NCBI GenBank assembly: GCA_024655905.1
Contig: JANLFP010000012.1
Location: forward strand, 1-64,000
Reading direction: 5' to 3'
DNA: 64,000 nucleotides
DNA from: Tepidanaerobacteraceae bacterium
GTDB lineage: Bacteria; Bacillota; Thermosediminibacteria; Thermosediminibacterales; Tepidanaerobacteraceae
The notes under the pieces were generated by a model. That model made no database searches. It worked only from the letters and a program-made list of their open reading frames with translations, and was not told the origin of the DNA. This document shows, in pieces, positions 9,904 through 19,989 of the stretch; positions within the stretch are counted from its first letter, which is position 1; each line of letters starts with the position of its first letter. The position numbers and the translations under genes are program-made.

Positions 9904-11213
9904 AAATAGCATGGTTCAGCCCATTGCCACCTTTAAAAACAGGAATAAGTGAATACAGTGAACTTATAGTTAAGACCTTAAAAAATTATGCACAAGTAGA
10001 TTTATGGGTAGATGGTTTTTCTCCTAGATGTGATTTTTACAAAGAATTTAAAGTGATTGATTATCATAACAAAACAGACATATTTCCATTACTAAGGTTA
10101 TACGACATAATCATTTATAATATGGGTAATAACGTCGAATTTCATAGTGGAATTTATGAAGTATTATGTAGATATCCAGGGATAGTCATACTTCATGATT
10201 ATGTTTTGCATCATTTTTTTGTCGGTTATTGGATTGATAAAAAGAAAGATGCTAATAGTTATTTTCAAAAGGTCAACAAATTGTATGGCTCAGATGTTGA
10301 ACAAGAAATAAAGAAAAGTATAAACCCGTTATCAAAACCGTTTTGGGAAACAGATAAAGTTTTTAACTATCCTCTTAATGAGGAAATATTAGATAAAGCG
10401 AAAGGAATAATAGTTCACTCAGAATTTGTTAATAATTTAATTAAAAATCATACGAAGGTTAAAATAATGACATTGAGTCACCCATTATTTTATTTACCCA
10501 AATTCAATAATACCTGTAAAAATATGCAGCTACCAAAAGAAAAAATAATATTGGCTTCAATGGGTTTCATATCACCAGTAAAAAGACTTGATAAAGTTTT
10601 AAAAGTTATTGCAAATAATCAATTTTTAAAAGAATGTACATTTATGATCATAATAGGTGAAAACGTATATCCTGATTATGATTTAAAAGACTATATTAAT
10701 AAATATAGATTGAATAGTAATGTAAAACTGTTGGGTTATTTACCACTTAATGAAGCTTACGAGTACCTAAACTGCTCAGATATCTGCCTAAACTTAAGAT
10801 ATCCAACAATGGGAGAAACAAGTGGAAGTCTAATTAGAATAATGTCATTGGGAAAACCCACAATCGTTACTAATATCGGCTGGTATTCAGAGATACCGGA
10901 TGGTTGTGCAATTAAGATCGATCCTGAAAAAGAGGAACAACAACTTACTAATGCTTTAATTAATCTTGTTAAAGATAAAGATCTGCGGAAAACAATTGGT
11001 GAAAATTCGAAAAAATATATATATGAAAATAATAATCCAGAAAAATTCGTTCAAGGTTTATTAAAGTTTATTAGTGAAGTTAATTTAAATAATATTAATA
11101 TATATTATAAACTTATTGACAATATTACAGATACTCTAATGATATTAAATTATGGAAGCGATAAATTAATCTCAAATATTTCGGAAAATTTAAGTTGGTG
11201 TATTCAAAAATAA
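9900..11213 (+). CDS. GT4-family glycosyltransferase
   Basis: 437 residues, starting with KIAWFSPLPPLKTGISEYSE, a pattern common in bacterial GT4 enzymes of surface-glycan clusters. The donor-binding half contains ASMGFISPVKRLDKVL, LLGYLPLNEAYEYL and LRYPTMGETSGSLIRIMSLGKP, in which the Glu and Gly-Ser stretch sits where the family binds the nucleotide diphosphate. ATGA overlap with the previous gene shows translational coupling. The last about 50 residues are Asn/Ile-rich and lie outside the recognised fold. Donor unknown. Followed by 200 nt of AT-rich DNA with no gene. Confidence 0.82.
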   Translation: MKIAWFSPLPPLKTGISEYSELIVKTLKNYAQVDLWVDGFSPRCDFYKEFKVIDYHNKTDIFPLLRLYDIIIYNMGNNVEFHSGIYEVLCRYPGIVILHDYVLHHFFVGYWIDKKKDANSYFQKVNKLYGSDVEQEIKKSINPLSKPFWETDKVFNYPLNEEILDKAKGIIVHSEFVNNLIKNHTKVKIMTLSHPLFYLPKFNNTCKNMQLPKEKIILASMGFISPVKRLDKVLKVIANNQFLKECTFMIIIGENVYPDYDLKDYINKYRLNSNVKLLGYLPLNEAYEYLNCSDICLNLRYPTMGETSGSLIRIMSLGKPTIVTNIGWYSEIPDGCAIKIDPEKEEQQLTNALINLVKDKDLRKTIGENSKKYIYENNNPEKFVQGLLKFISEVNLNNINIYYKLIDNITDTLMILNYGSDKLISNISENLSWCIQK

Positions 11214-11416
11214 TTATATATGGGTATATTATTATATATAAATGATAATTGAAATTATTCCGTGATCAAATATATTAATATTGTGTCTACCAATACTTAC
11301 AAAAAATTATACAATATTATAATAAAACAATGCAGTAGATTAATAGAGCTGTGAAGAAGTTGCTGAGATTAACATCGTGGGTGGTTTAATTTTAACATTT
11401 GGAGATTAGATTAATA

Positions 11417-13945
11417 ATGACTAAAACGAAGGTTTTTTCTAATAATAAAATTAATAATGATATAATATACATAATACTAATTATTCTGTATATATTTTTT
11501 TCTATGATACCTCTTTTAAAAAGTGGGTATTATGGAGATGATGCTATAAATTCTTATACAAAAGGAATTATCAACTTTGAAAAAGAATCACTTTTTTCAT
11601 TTACACGTTATTATATGTTTAGTTGGATAGAAACAGGACGTTTCTTCCCACTTGCATGGTATTTATATACTTTATTCTATTATATTGATAATATTATATA
11701 TTATAAAGCATTTATATTAGCATTTATATTAATTGATATTTACACTTTTTACTGTTTTATAAAAATATTATCCAAAAATGATCATCTTGCTAAAATAATG
11801 ATAATAACTTTGCCCGTGCTTTTTCAATTTAGATTATATCATGATCCGATATTGTCATATCATATTTTAATGGAGTTGTTATTGTTTTACCTTTTTATTT
11901 CATTAATTTTTTTGATTAAGTTTTTACAAAGCAAGAAGATAGTTTACTTGTGCATAAGTATTTTATTTTATAATCTTGCTTTATATACATATGAAATATC
12001 ATACTTATTTTTTATTATCCATTTTATTTTGATTTTATATATTTCTAAAAATATTAAATTAACTTTGCAAAATGTATCACCCTTCTTTTTTTCTACACTT
12101 ATAGCTTTTATTATAACAATTTATTTTAGAACTAAAGCAAATGTCATTTCTGAAGCTTATACAATGAATTTTAATTTAGTAGTATATTTAAAAACTGTTA
12201 TAAAGCAAATATTTTCATCAATGCCATTAAGTTATTTTATTTTTAATTTTTCAACAGTATTTAACTTTACTTTGAAGAATTTTATAAATAATATAAGTAC
12301 GAATGACATCATCATGTGGTTTTTATTAATTTATTTATTTTATACCTTGGTAAAAAGATTAAACGAACAAATAGATTATAAAATATTGATATTAATAGGT
12401 ATATCGTTTATTATTTTACCTAGTTTAATGATTTCTTTTTCTCCAAAATATCAACAAGAGATTGTTTGGGGTATAGGATATTTACCTGTTTACATCCAAT
12501 ATTTTGGAACTGTAATGTTTTTAATCGGAATTATTATATGGCTATATTATCATATTAAGAATTTAAAGTTAAAGCTGTTTATTAAAGTTATTTTATTGTT
12601 GACTTTAACATTAATAGCATTAATAAATATCCAAAATAACAGAACTATCGTTGAAAAATTTAACTTAACTATGCATTATCCCAGAGTTATATTAGAAGAA
12701 GCTTTAAAGAATGGATTAACGGAAGATATTCCTGAGGACTCAACAATATTAATAGATAGTAATAATATTTGGGATAACAAATATTTTTTTTACATGATAA
12801 CAAATAAACGATTCAATGTTATAAATATAAAAGATTATGTTGAGGATATTGATAAAAAAGATCAAGCATATTATAAAAATCTAAGTGATAAACATATCTA
12901 CATAGTAAAATATACATCTAATAAAATAAATGATGGTTATGTCTTATTAGGTAAAATCAAAGATATTTTTTATGATTCTCAAAGTTATAATGAACTTCAA
13001 ATAAATATCGATCAATTAAAAATATTTCTTTTAGATAAAGAAAATAAGTATAAATCAATAATTGGTAAAACACTTTGGAATAATCAAAAACGATATGAGA
13101 TTACACTGTTACCCATAAACGGACATGGCTTAAATTCATTACAGTTAGATAACCGTTGCATAGAATTTAATTCTATTGGATTTAGTTCTATTAGTCTTAC
13201 TGGATATAATAATTTAAATTATGCAAATCCCGACGAAAAAAGGCTAAGTAAAACTTTACTAAAAATAAATCAGAAATCATTGATTCATTGTAGGTTTACA
13301 GATAATCGAATAGTTTTTAATGCTATAAATAATAAAAATATTGGTATTAATAATTGTAAAATTGTTAACGGTATTAGCGGACAAGCGGCTTTTTTTAGGG
13401 GTGATGTTAACGATTTAATAACATTACACAAAATTAATTTAAGTCAACGTTTTACTGTAGAAATGATTTTATATCCCTTTGAAAAAAATTTAAATTATGC
13501 TTGTCTAATAGGAAATCATCCCGGTTTTAATGATTATGAAGGATTCGTTATACAACAAAATGGAAGTTTAGAACCTAATACTTATGTTTTTAGTGCAGGA
13601 GATGGGGAATCATGGATGCAACCCATAAATGACTCAAGCTTTTTCTTAGAACCAAATAAATTTCATTATCTATGCGTAGTTTTTAATAACTTAAACGTGA
13701 AAATCTATGATAACGGCAAAATGGTAAAGGATGTGAAATATAAAGGCAAAGCCTTAAAACAAAGTGAAATGCCGCTTATTATAGGTAATTGGATTAATAG
13801 AGATAGACCATTTAATGGGATTATTGAGGAAGTAAGAATTTCAGATGATATAATGAACAGTAGATATATATTACAAAATTATGATGATATAAAAAACAAA
13901 TTTAAAGATGTTGAAATAAATAAAAGTGATATTTTATATGAATAA
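11417..13945 (+). CDS. Large polytopic membrane protein with C-terminal LamG-like domain
   Basis: 842 residues. About eleven hydrophobic segments fill residues 15-420, with an early loop YYGDDAINSYTKG holding Asp pairs like those of GT-C polyprenyl-phosphate-sugar glycosyltransferases. The rest is soluble: a mixed region (430-620), then a jelly-roll of the LamG/concanavalin type (about 640-820) with FTVEMILYPFEK, KFHYLCVVFNN, VKIYDNGK and GIIEEVRISD. I infer an enzyme that glycosylates or modifies glycan outside the cell using a lipid-linked donor, with the LamG part binding sugar. Function not proven. ATG 11417 has GGAG 12 nt upstream; TTG 11399 is an alternative. Confidence 0.65.
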   Translation: MTKTKVFSNNKINNDIIYIILIILYIFFSMIPLLKSGYYGDDAINSYTKGIINFEKESLFSFTRYYMFSWIETGRFFPLAWYLYTLFYYIDNIIYYKAFILAFILIDIYTFYCFIKILSKNDHLAKIMIITLPVLFQFRLYHDPILSYHILMELLLFYLFISLIFLIKFLQSKKIVYLCISILFYNLALYTYEISYLFFIIHFILILYISKNIKLTLQNVSPFFFSTLIAFIITIYFRTKANVISEAYTMNFNLVVYLKTVIKQIFSSMPLSYFIFNFSTVFNFTLKNFINNISTNDIIMWFLLIYLFYTLVKRLNEQIDYKILILIGISFIILPSLMISFSPKYQQEIVWGIGYLPVYIQYFGTVMFLIGIIIWLYYHIKNLKLKLFIKVILLLTLTLIALINIQNNRTIVEKFNLTMHYPRVILEEALKNGLTEDIPEDSTILIDSNNIWDNKYFFYMITNKRFNVINIKDYVEDIDKKDQAYYKNLSDKHIYIVKYTSNKINDGYVLLGKIKDIFYDSQSYNELQINIDQLKIFLLDKENKYKSIIGKTLWNNQKRYEITLLPINGHGLNSLQLDNRCIEFNSIGFSSISLTGYNNLNYANPDEKRLSKTLLKINQKSLIHCRFTDNRIVFNAINNKNIGINNCKIVNGISGQAAFFRGDVNDLITLHKINLSQRFTVEMILYPFEKNLNYACLIGNHPGFNDYEGFVIQQNGSLEPNTYVFSAGDGESWMQPINDSSFFLEPNKFHYLCVVFNNLNVKIYDNGKMVKDVKYKGKALKQSEMPLIIGNWINRDRPFNGIIEEVRISDDIMNSRYILQNYDDIKNKFKDVEINKSDILYE

Positions 13946-14051
13946 ATAAGTTTTAAAGAATTATGGCTTAAAGAAAGGGGGGCCAGTCATACCGAATTTT
14001 TTTTATATAACTGAATATATTTAGATTAAGAAAAAGAGGAGATGAGAAATC

Positions 14052-14828
14052 ATGAAGGTTGTAATTTTAGCAGGGGGTTTTGGGACAAGATTGAGTGAAG
14101 AAACTGATTTAAAACCAAAACCTATGGTGGAAATTGGCGGCAAACCAATTCTTTGGCACATTATGAAAATCTATTCTCATTACGGGTACAATGATTTCAT
14201 AATTTGCCTCGGATATAAGGGCTATATAATAAAAGAGTATTTTGTAAACTATTATATGCATATGAGTGATATAACGATAGATTTTTACGATGGAGGCATT
14301 AAAATACATAACAATCATGCTGAGCCCTGGAAAGTTACATTAATTGATACTGGTTTAAATACAATGACGGGTGGCAGGATTAAAAGAATAAAAGATTATA
14401 TTAATAATGAAACATTTATGTTAACATATGGTGATGGAGTAAGTGATGTTAACTTGAACAAACTATTAAGTTTTCATAAAAGTCATGGAAAGTTAGCAAC
14501 ACTAACAGCAGTTTTACCTGCAGGAAAATTTGGTTCATTGCAAATAGGAGAAAAAGACATAATAAAAGAATTTACGGAAAAACCACCAGGTGATGGTGCG
14601 TGGGTTAATGGAGGCTTTTTTATTTTAGAACCTAAAATATTTGATTACATAGATGGAGATCAAACGATGTGGGAAAGGGAACCTCTTGAAAAGCTTGCAC
14701 AAGAAGGGAATCTTTATGCTTATAAACATTCCGGATTTTGGAAACCTATGGACACATTAAGAGACAAAAGAGAATTAGAAGAATTATGGAATAGTGGAAA
14801 GGCGCCGTGGAAAATATGGGAGGATTAA
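14052..14828 (+). CDS. rfbF: Glucose-1-phosphate cytidylyltransferase
   Basis: Makes CDP-glucose from glucose-1-phosphate and CTP, the entry to CDP-3,6-dideoxyhexoses. 258 residues, normal for the family. The N-terminal signature VILAGGFGTRLSEET with KPKPMVEIGGKPI binds the nucleotide; YGDGVSD and the WVNGGFF segment line the sugar pocket. A clear ribosome site (AAGAGGAGATGAG) precedes ATG 14052. First gene of a tight group with rfbG and rfbH and two transketolase subunits. Confidence 0.95.
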   Translation: MKVVILAGGFGTRLSEETDLKPKPMVEIGGKPILWHIMKIYSHYGYNDFIICLGYKGYIIKEYFVNYYMHMSDITIDFYDGGIKIHNNHAEPWKVTLIDTGLNTMTGGRIKRIKDYINNETFMLTYGDGVSDVNLNKLLSFHKSHGKLATLTAVLPAGKFGSLQIGEKDIIKEFTEKPPGDGAWVNGGFFILEPKIFDYIDGDQTMWEREPLEKLAQEGNLYAYKHSGFWKPMDTLRDKRELEELWNSGKAPWKIWED

Positions 14829-15769
14829 AGTACTTAATTACAGGGGCTACAGGGTTTATCGGAGCTAATCTATTAAGAGCTTTTATTAACGAAAATACAG
14901 AAACTCATATATTAATTAGAAAAACATCAAATACTTGGAGAATAAATGATATATTAGAAAAAACAAGGATTCATTTTTGTGATTTAAATAATCCGGATCA
15001 AATAAAAGCTGTTGTTTCTAATATAAAACCAGATATAATTATACATAATGCTATATATGGTGGATATCCATTTCAAAAAGATACAGCCAAAGTAATAAAT
15101 ACAAATTTTTTAGGCACAGTCAATCTGTTAAATGCTTGCTTGGAAAATGAATTTAAATGTTTTATTAATACTGGAAGCAGTTCGGAATATGGAATAAAAA
15201 ATAAGCCGATGTCAGAATCTGATTTATTGGAACCTATCGATGATTATGGAGTTGCAAAATCGGCGGCTACATTATATTGTCAATCTATCGCAAAGCGATA
15301 TAACTTACCAATATTTACATTGAGATTATTTTCTCCATATGGCTATTATGAAGAACCAACAAGATTAATACCTTATATAGTTATAAATTGCTTACAAGAT
15401 AATGATATAAAACTGTCAAATCCAAATCCGGTAAGAGATTTTATTTTTATTGAAGATGTTATAGATGCTTATAAGAGCATCATCGAAAAAGCTCAGATAA
15501 ATGAACCCGGAAATATATTTAATATAGGTACTGGAAAGCAACATTCTGTTAAAGAAATATTTAACATAATAAAGGAAATAACTGATTATAAGAAGGAACC
15601 GATATGGGGACAAGTTGAAGGAAGATCAAGTGATATTATAAAAACATGGCAAGCAGATATAAAAAAATCAAATCTAAAGTTGAATTGGAAGCCGAATTAT
15701 TCTATTGAAGAAGGATTATCAAAGAATATTGATTGGTTTAAAAAAAATATAACATTATACAATAAATAA
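14807..15769 (+). CDS. NAD(P)-dependent epimerase/reductase, CDP-abequose-synthase-like
   Basis: 320 residues, extended SDR: YLITGATGFIGAN for the cofactor, NTGSSSEYG, and DDYGVAKSA as the YxxxK catalytic pair. Close in look to RfbJ-type CDP-sugar C4 reductases, and its place directly after rfbF supports a CDP-linked substrate. Inference: it reduces a keto group after the transketolase or RfbH step. Overlaps rfbF by 22 nt. GTG 14807 (AAAGG upstream) and ATG 14816 are both possible starts. Confidence 0.75.
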   Translation: MENMGGLKYLITGATGFIGANLLRAFINENTETHILIRKTSNTWRINDILEKTRIHFCDLNNPDQIKAVVSNIKPDIIIHNAIYGGYPFQKDTAKVINTNFLGTVNLLNACLENEFKCFINTGSSSEYGIKNKPMSESDLLEPIDDYGVAKSAATLYCQSIAKRYNLPIFTLRLFSPYGYYEEPTRLIPYIVINCLQDNDIKLSNPNPVRDFIFIEDVIDAYKSIIEKAQINEPGNIFNIGTGKQHSVKEIFNIIKEITDYKKEPIWGQVEGRSSDIIKTWQADIKKSNLKLNWKPNYSIEEGLSKNIDWFKKNITLYNK

Positions 15770-15787
15770 TTAAAAGGATGATAACAA

Positions 15788-16621
15788 ATGGATTTAGAAA
15801 AAGACACTTATATAGATTTGAAAAATATTACTAAAGAAATAAGAAAAAAATTGATTTATATGCATTATAAGGCAAATGCTTCTCATATTGGTTCAGCATT
15901 TTCCATCGTTGATTTACTTACAGTACTTTATTTCAAGATTTTGAATATCGATCCGAATAATCCTACGGATCCGGAAAGAGATAGATTTATTTTAAGTAAA
16001 GGACATGCGGCATCAGCGTGGTATGCAATACTAGCAGAAAGAGGTTTTTTTGACAAAAAAATATTAGAACAATATGGAATTGATAATGGACTACTTCCGG
16101 AACACCCCGATAGATTAAGTGTACGAGGAATTGAAGCTTCAACTGGATCGTTGGGTCATGGACTTCCTATTGGCGTAGGGATTGCTTTAGCTGGAAAAAT
16201 AGATAATAAAAAATATAGAACTTTTGTTCTAATGAGTGATGGTGAATGTCAAGAAGGTTCAATTTGGGAAGCGGCTATTTCTGCATCTCGATTTAAATTG
16301 GATAATTTAATAGGAATAATAGATGCGAATAAATTACAAGCATACGAAAAAACGGATAATATCCAATCTATTTCTTCATTAATAAACAAATTTAAAGATT
16401 TTGGATGGGAAGTCATAGAAATAAATGGTCACGATTTGAAAGAAATCTTTGTTACATTAAATAATTTACCTTTAAGAAGAAATAAGCCAACAATGATTAT
16501 TGCAAACACTATAAAAGGAAAAGGAATAAAAATAATGGAAAATAATTTAGAATGGCATTATAAATCGCCAAAAAAAGAACAAATTGAAGAATTTATAAAA
16601 GAGATAGGTGAAGCAAATTGA
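15788..16621 (+). CDS. Transketolase, N-terminal (thiamine-diphosphate-binding) subunit
   Basis: 277 residues covering only the first third of a full transketolase. HYKANASHIGSAFS, SKGHAASAWYA and GSLGHGLPIGVGIA are family blocks; the cofactor/metal motif is SDGECQEGS followed by GIIDANK. The partner half follows with a 4-nt overlap, so the two make an alpha2beta2 enzyme. Transketolases move two-carbon ketol units. Being locked between CDP-sugar genes argues against pentose metabolism as its main task and for attaching a two-carbon branch to a keto-sugar nucleotide (inference). Confidence 0.9.
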   Translation: MDLEKDTYIDLKNITKEIRKKLIYMHYKANASHIGSAFSIVDLLTVLYFKILNIDPNNPTDPERDRFILSKGHAASAWYAILAERGFFDKKILEQYGIDNGLLPEHPDRLSVRGIEASTGSLGHGLPIGVGIALAGKIDNKKYRTFVLMSDGECQEGSIWEAAISASRFKLDNLIGIIDANKLQAYEKTDNIQSISSLINKFKDFGWEVIEINGHDLKEIFVTLNNLPLRRNKPTMIIANTIKGKGIKIMENNLEWHYKSPKKEQIEEFIKEIGEAN

Positions 16622-17538
16622 GAAAAACATTTGTAAATACACTCATCAGCCTAATGAGGGAAAATAAAGATATATATTTATTAACCGGCGATTTAGGCTT
16701 TTCCGTTTTTGATGATTTAAAAAAAGATTTTCCAGCAAACTTTTTAAATATCGGAGTGTCCGAAGCAAATATGATAGGTATAGCTGCTGGATTAGCCTTA
16801 TGCAAAAAACAAGTTTTTGTTTATTCAATAATTCCTTTTATAACATTTAGAGTTTTAGAACAAATAAGAAATGATTTATGCTATCAGAAGTTACCAGTAA
16901 AACTCGTTGGAGTCGGTGGTGGTCTATCATACGGTGCTGCAGGAACGACGCATCATTCAATAGAAGATTTAGCTGTTATGACTTCAATACCAGGTATGAC
17001 CGTTATTTCTCCTGGAGATCCTAAAGAAGTTGAAATGGCAGTTCGTGAATCTTTAAAATTAGATGGTCCTTGTTTTATAAGATTAGGTAGAAATGGTGAG
17101 CCAATTTTACATGATGAAAATTTTTCTTTTAGTATTGGAAAAGGAATAATATTAAAAAGAGGTATAGATATTTGTATTTTTGCAATTGGTAATATGCTAG
17201 AAACCGCAGTTGAAGTGTCGAATATATTAGAGAAAAGTAACATAAAAACTGAAGTTATAAGTATACATACATTAAAACCATTAGATGAGAAAATTATCGT
17301 TAATTCATCAAAAAACAAAAAATTAATTGTATCAATTGAAGAGCATATAGAAACGGGAGGATTGGGTACTAAAATAGCTGATGTTTTAATGAAATATCAA
17401 GTATATAAGAAATTAATAAAATTTGCTCTTCCAGATACATTTGTTCATAATGTAGGAAGTCAAAAATATTTACGCGAAATATTTTCATTAACACCTGAAA
17501 AAATTGCTTCAAAGATAATTATAGAATTAAATAAATGA
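16618..17538 (+). CDS. Transketolase, C-terminal (pyrimidine-binding) subunit
   Basis: 306 residues with the pyrimidine-binding domain (GVSEANMIGIAAGLAL; the Glu that activates thiamine diphosphate is in GVSEANM) and the C-terminal regulatory domain (VISIHTLKPLD, EEHIETGGLG). TTG 16618 overlaps the stop of the N-terminal subunit; AGGTGA lies upstream. Split transketolases of this type also occur as housekeeping pairs, so only the context points to sugar-nucleotide work. The rfbG gene starts 21 nt after the stop. Confidence 0.9.
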   Translation: MRKTFVNTLISLMRENKDIYLLTGDLGFSVFDDLKKDFPANFLNIGVSEANMIGIAAGLALCKKQVFVYSIIPFITFRVLEQIRNDLCYQKLPVKLVGVGGGLSYGAAGTTHHSIEDLAVMTSIPGMTVISPGDPKEVEMAVRESLKLDGPCFIRLGRNGEPILHDENFSFSIGKGIILKRGIDICIFAIGNMLETAVEVSNILEKSNIKTEVISIHTLKPLDEKIIVNSSKNKKLIVSIEEHIETGGLGTKIADVLMKYQVYKKLIKFALPDTFVHNVGSQKYLREIFSLTPEKIASKIIIELNK

Positions 17539-17559
17539 GTATTAAAAAAGGTGGTTTAA

Positions 17560-18654
17560 TTGGAAGATAATAAGTTATCTTTATATAAAAATAAAAAAGT
17601 CCTTATTACAGGCCATACGGGTTTTAAAGGGTCATGGTTAGCTTTTTGGTTAAAAAATATAGGTGCGGAAGTGTTAGGTTATTCATTAGAACCACCAACG
17701 AATCCTAATCTCTTTACAATATTATCTTTGGATAAACAAATACATCATGTTATTGGTGATATACGTGATGAAGAAAAACTATTCAAAGTTTTTGTGAAAT
17801 ATAAACCTGATATAGTTTTTCACTTAGCAGCACAACCTCTAGTGAGATTATCATATAAAAAACCTAAGTTAACTTATGAAACGAATATTATTGGTACAGT
17901 TAATTTATATGAAGTTGTCAGAAAAACTAATAGTGTTAAAGTAATTATTACAATAACCACTGACAAATGTTATGAAAATAAAGAATGGATTTACGGCTAT
18001 AAAGAAAATGATCCTATGGGAGGCCATGATCCATATAGTTCAAGTAAAGGATGTGTAGAATTAATAACTTCGGCATATCGCAATTCTTATTTCAATAAGA
18101 TGGGTATAGCTTTATCTTCTGCAAGAGCGGGCAATGTAATCGGTGGCGGAGATTGGGCAGAAGATAGATTAATCCCCGATTGCATAAAATCTTTATCGCA
18201 AAGTAAAGAAGTTGTAATTAGAAATCCTAGCGCTATTAGGCCATGGCAGCATGTATTAGAACCACTAGCAGGATATTTATGGCTTGGTGCTTTAATGCTT
18301 CAAGATGGAGAGAGATATAGTAGTGGATGGAATTTTGGTCCAAATGATGAAGATATATTAACTGTCGAAGAAGTAATAAAAACAGCTATTGCTAATTGGG
18401 GTAAGGGGGATTATGTGATTGACAAATCAGAACATCCACATGAAGCTAAATTGTTAAAACTGGATATAAGTAAAGCAAGATTCAATTTAAAATGGAAACC
18501 TGTATATAATGTATATGAAGCAATTGAAAAAACAATAAATTGGTATAAGGCTTATTATAATGGAAAAACAAATATGAAGGCTTATACAGAATATCAAATA
18601 AAAGAATATATAGAAAATGCAAAATCAAAAAAAATAATCTGGAGTGAAGTATAA
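17560..18654 (+). CDS. rfbG: CDP-glucose 4,6-dehydratase
   Basis: Turns CDP-glucose into CDP-4-keto-6-deoxyglucose. 364 residues, SDR type: [15 protein letters not shown] for [23 protein letters not shown] with the catalytic Asp-Lys, and DPYSSSKG (YxxxK). TTG 17560 is the family-consistent start with AAAGGTGG upstream. Substrate comes from RfbF and product goes to RfbH, all in the same operon. Confidence 0.95.
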   Translation: MEDNKLSLYKNKKVLITGHTGFKGSWLAFWLKNIGAEVLGYSLEPPTNPNLFTILSLDKQIHHVIGDIRDEEKLFKVFVKYKPDIVFHLAAQPLVRLSYKKPKLTYETNIIGTVNLYEVVRKTNSVKVIITITTDKCYENKEWIYGYKENDPMGGHDPYSSSKGCVELITSAYRNSYFNKMGIALSSARAGNVIGGGDWAEDRLIPDCIKSLSQSKEVVIRNPSAIRPWQHVLEPLAGYLWLGALMLQDGERYSSGWNFGPNDEDILTVEEVIKTAIANWGKGDYVIDKSEHPHEAKLLKLDISKARFNLKWKPVYNVYEAIEKTINWYKAYYNGKTNMKAYTEYQIKEYIENAKSKKIIWSEV

Positions 18655-18655
18655 A

Positions 18656-19972
18656 ATGAGTTTGAATGATGAAAGAGAGAAGGTACTTTTAGAAGCTAGA
18701 ACTTACTATAAAAATATAAAAAACAAGATAAAACCATTTATCCCTGGAGAAACATATATAGCACCATCAGGAAAAGTATTAGATGAAGATGATTTAGTAA
18801 ATCTTATAGATGCTTCATTGGATATGTGGCTAACTTCAGGAAGATATGCGAATGAGTTTGAAAAAGAATTTGCTAGATTCTTAGGTATAAGATATTGTTC
18901 ACTGGTTAACTCCGGGTCTTCGGCTAATTTAATCGCCTTATCATCACTTACATCATATAAACTTGGTGATAGGAGATTAAAACCAGGTGATGAGGTAATA
19001 ACAGTTGCAGTGAGTTTTCCAACGACAATAGCACCTATAATTCAAAATAATTTAGTACCAGTATTTATTGATGTAGAATTAGGAACGTATAATTGTGATA
19101 TCAATCAACTGGAAAATGCAGTATCAGATAAAACAAGAGCCATATTTATTGCACATACATTGGGGAATCCCTTTAACCTTGATAAAGTAATGGAACTTGC
19201 CAATAAATATAATTTATGGGTTATTGAAGATAATTGTGATGCTCTTGGTGCAAGATATCATGGTAAATATACAGGCACATACGGACATATTGCAACATTT
19301 AGTTTCTATCCTGCACACCATATAACAATGGGTGAGGGAGGTGCAGTTATTACTAATGATCCGGAACTACATAAAATAATACTTTCATTTAGAGATTGGG
19401 GCAGAGACTGCTGGTGCTCGCCAGGAAAGGATAATACCTGTGGTAAAAGATTTTCACAACAGCATGGGGGCTTACCATTCGGTTATGATCATAAATATGT
19501 ATATTCTCATTTAGGTTATAATCTTAAATTAACAGATATGCAGGCAGCAGTTGGACTTTCACAATTAAAAAAGCTTCCTGAATTTATAAAAAAACGGCAA
19601 GAAAATTTTAGGATTTTATATAATGAATTAAAAAATTTAGAAGAATACTTTATATTACCTAAGGCTACTGAAAATAGTGAACCGAGCTGGTTTGGTTTTC
19701 CTATAACAATAAGAGAAAAAGCACCATTTAATAGAAACCAATTAATTAATTATCTTGAAGATAATAAAATTGGGACAAGATTATTATTTGCAGGAAATAT
19801 TATAAAACAACCAGTATTTACGAATAATGATATAAATTATAAAGTAGTAGGACCATTAACAAATACTAACATAATAATGGAAAGAACTTTTTGGATAGGA
19901 GTATGGCCTGGTATGACTGAAGAGATGATTAAATATATAACGACGAAAATAAAAGATATATCAAGTTTATAA
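18656..19972 (+). CDS. rfbH: CDP-4-keto-6-deoxyglucose-3-dehydratase (E1, PMP and [2Fe-2S])
   Basis: Removes the C3 hydroxyl to give a 3,6-dideoxy-4-keto sugar. 438 residues, aminotransferase fold, but the PLP lysine is replaced by His (His221 in [13 protein letters not shown]), the mark of E1. Cys194, 252, 254 and 262 have exactly the C-x57-C-x-C-x7-C spacing of the E1 [2Fe-2S] site. ATG 18656 has GGAG 11 nt upstream. The electron-donating reductase E3 (RfbI/AscD) normally needed is not in the window; a general ferredoxin reductase may serve. Confidence 0.95.
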   Translation: MSLNDEREKVLLEARTYYKNIKNKIKPFIPGETYIAPSGKVLDEDDLVNLIDASLDMWLTSGRYANEFEKEFARFLGIRYCSLVNSGSSANLIALSSLTSYKLGDRRLKPGDEVITVAVSFPTTIAPIIQNNLVPVFIDVELGTYNCDINQLENAVSDKTRAIFIAHTLGNPFNLDKVMELANKYNLWVIEDNCDALGARYHGKYTGTYGHIATFSFYPAHHITMGEGGAVITNDPELHKIILSFRDWGRDCWCSPGKDNTCGKRFSQQHGGLPFGYDHKYVYSHLGYNLKLTDMQAAVGLSQLKKLPEFIKKRQENFRILYNELKNLEEYFILPKATENSEPSWFGFPITIREKAPFNRNQLINYLEDNKIGTRLLFAGNIIKQPVFTNNDINYKVVGPLTNTNIIMERTFWIGVWPGMTEEMIKYITTKIKDISSL

Positions 19973-19989
19973 AGGGGCTTAATTACTTT

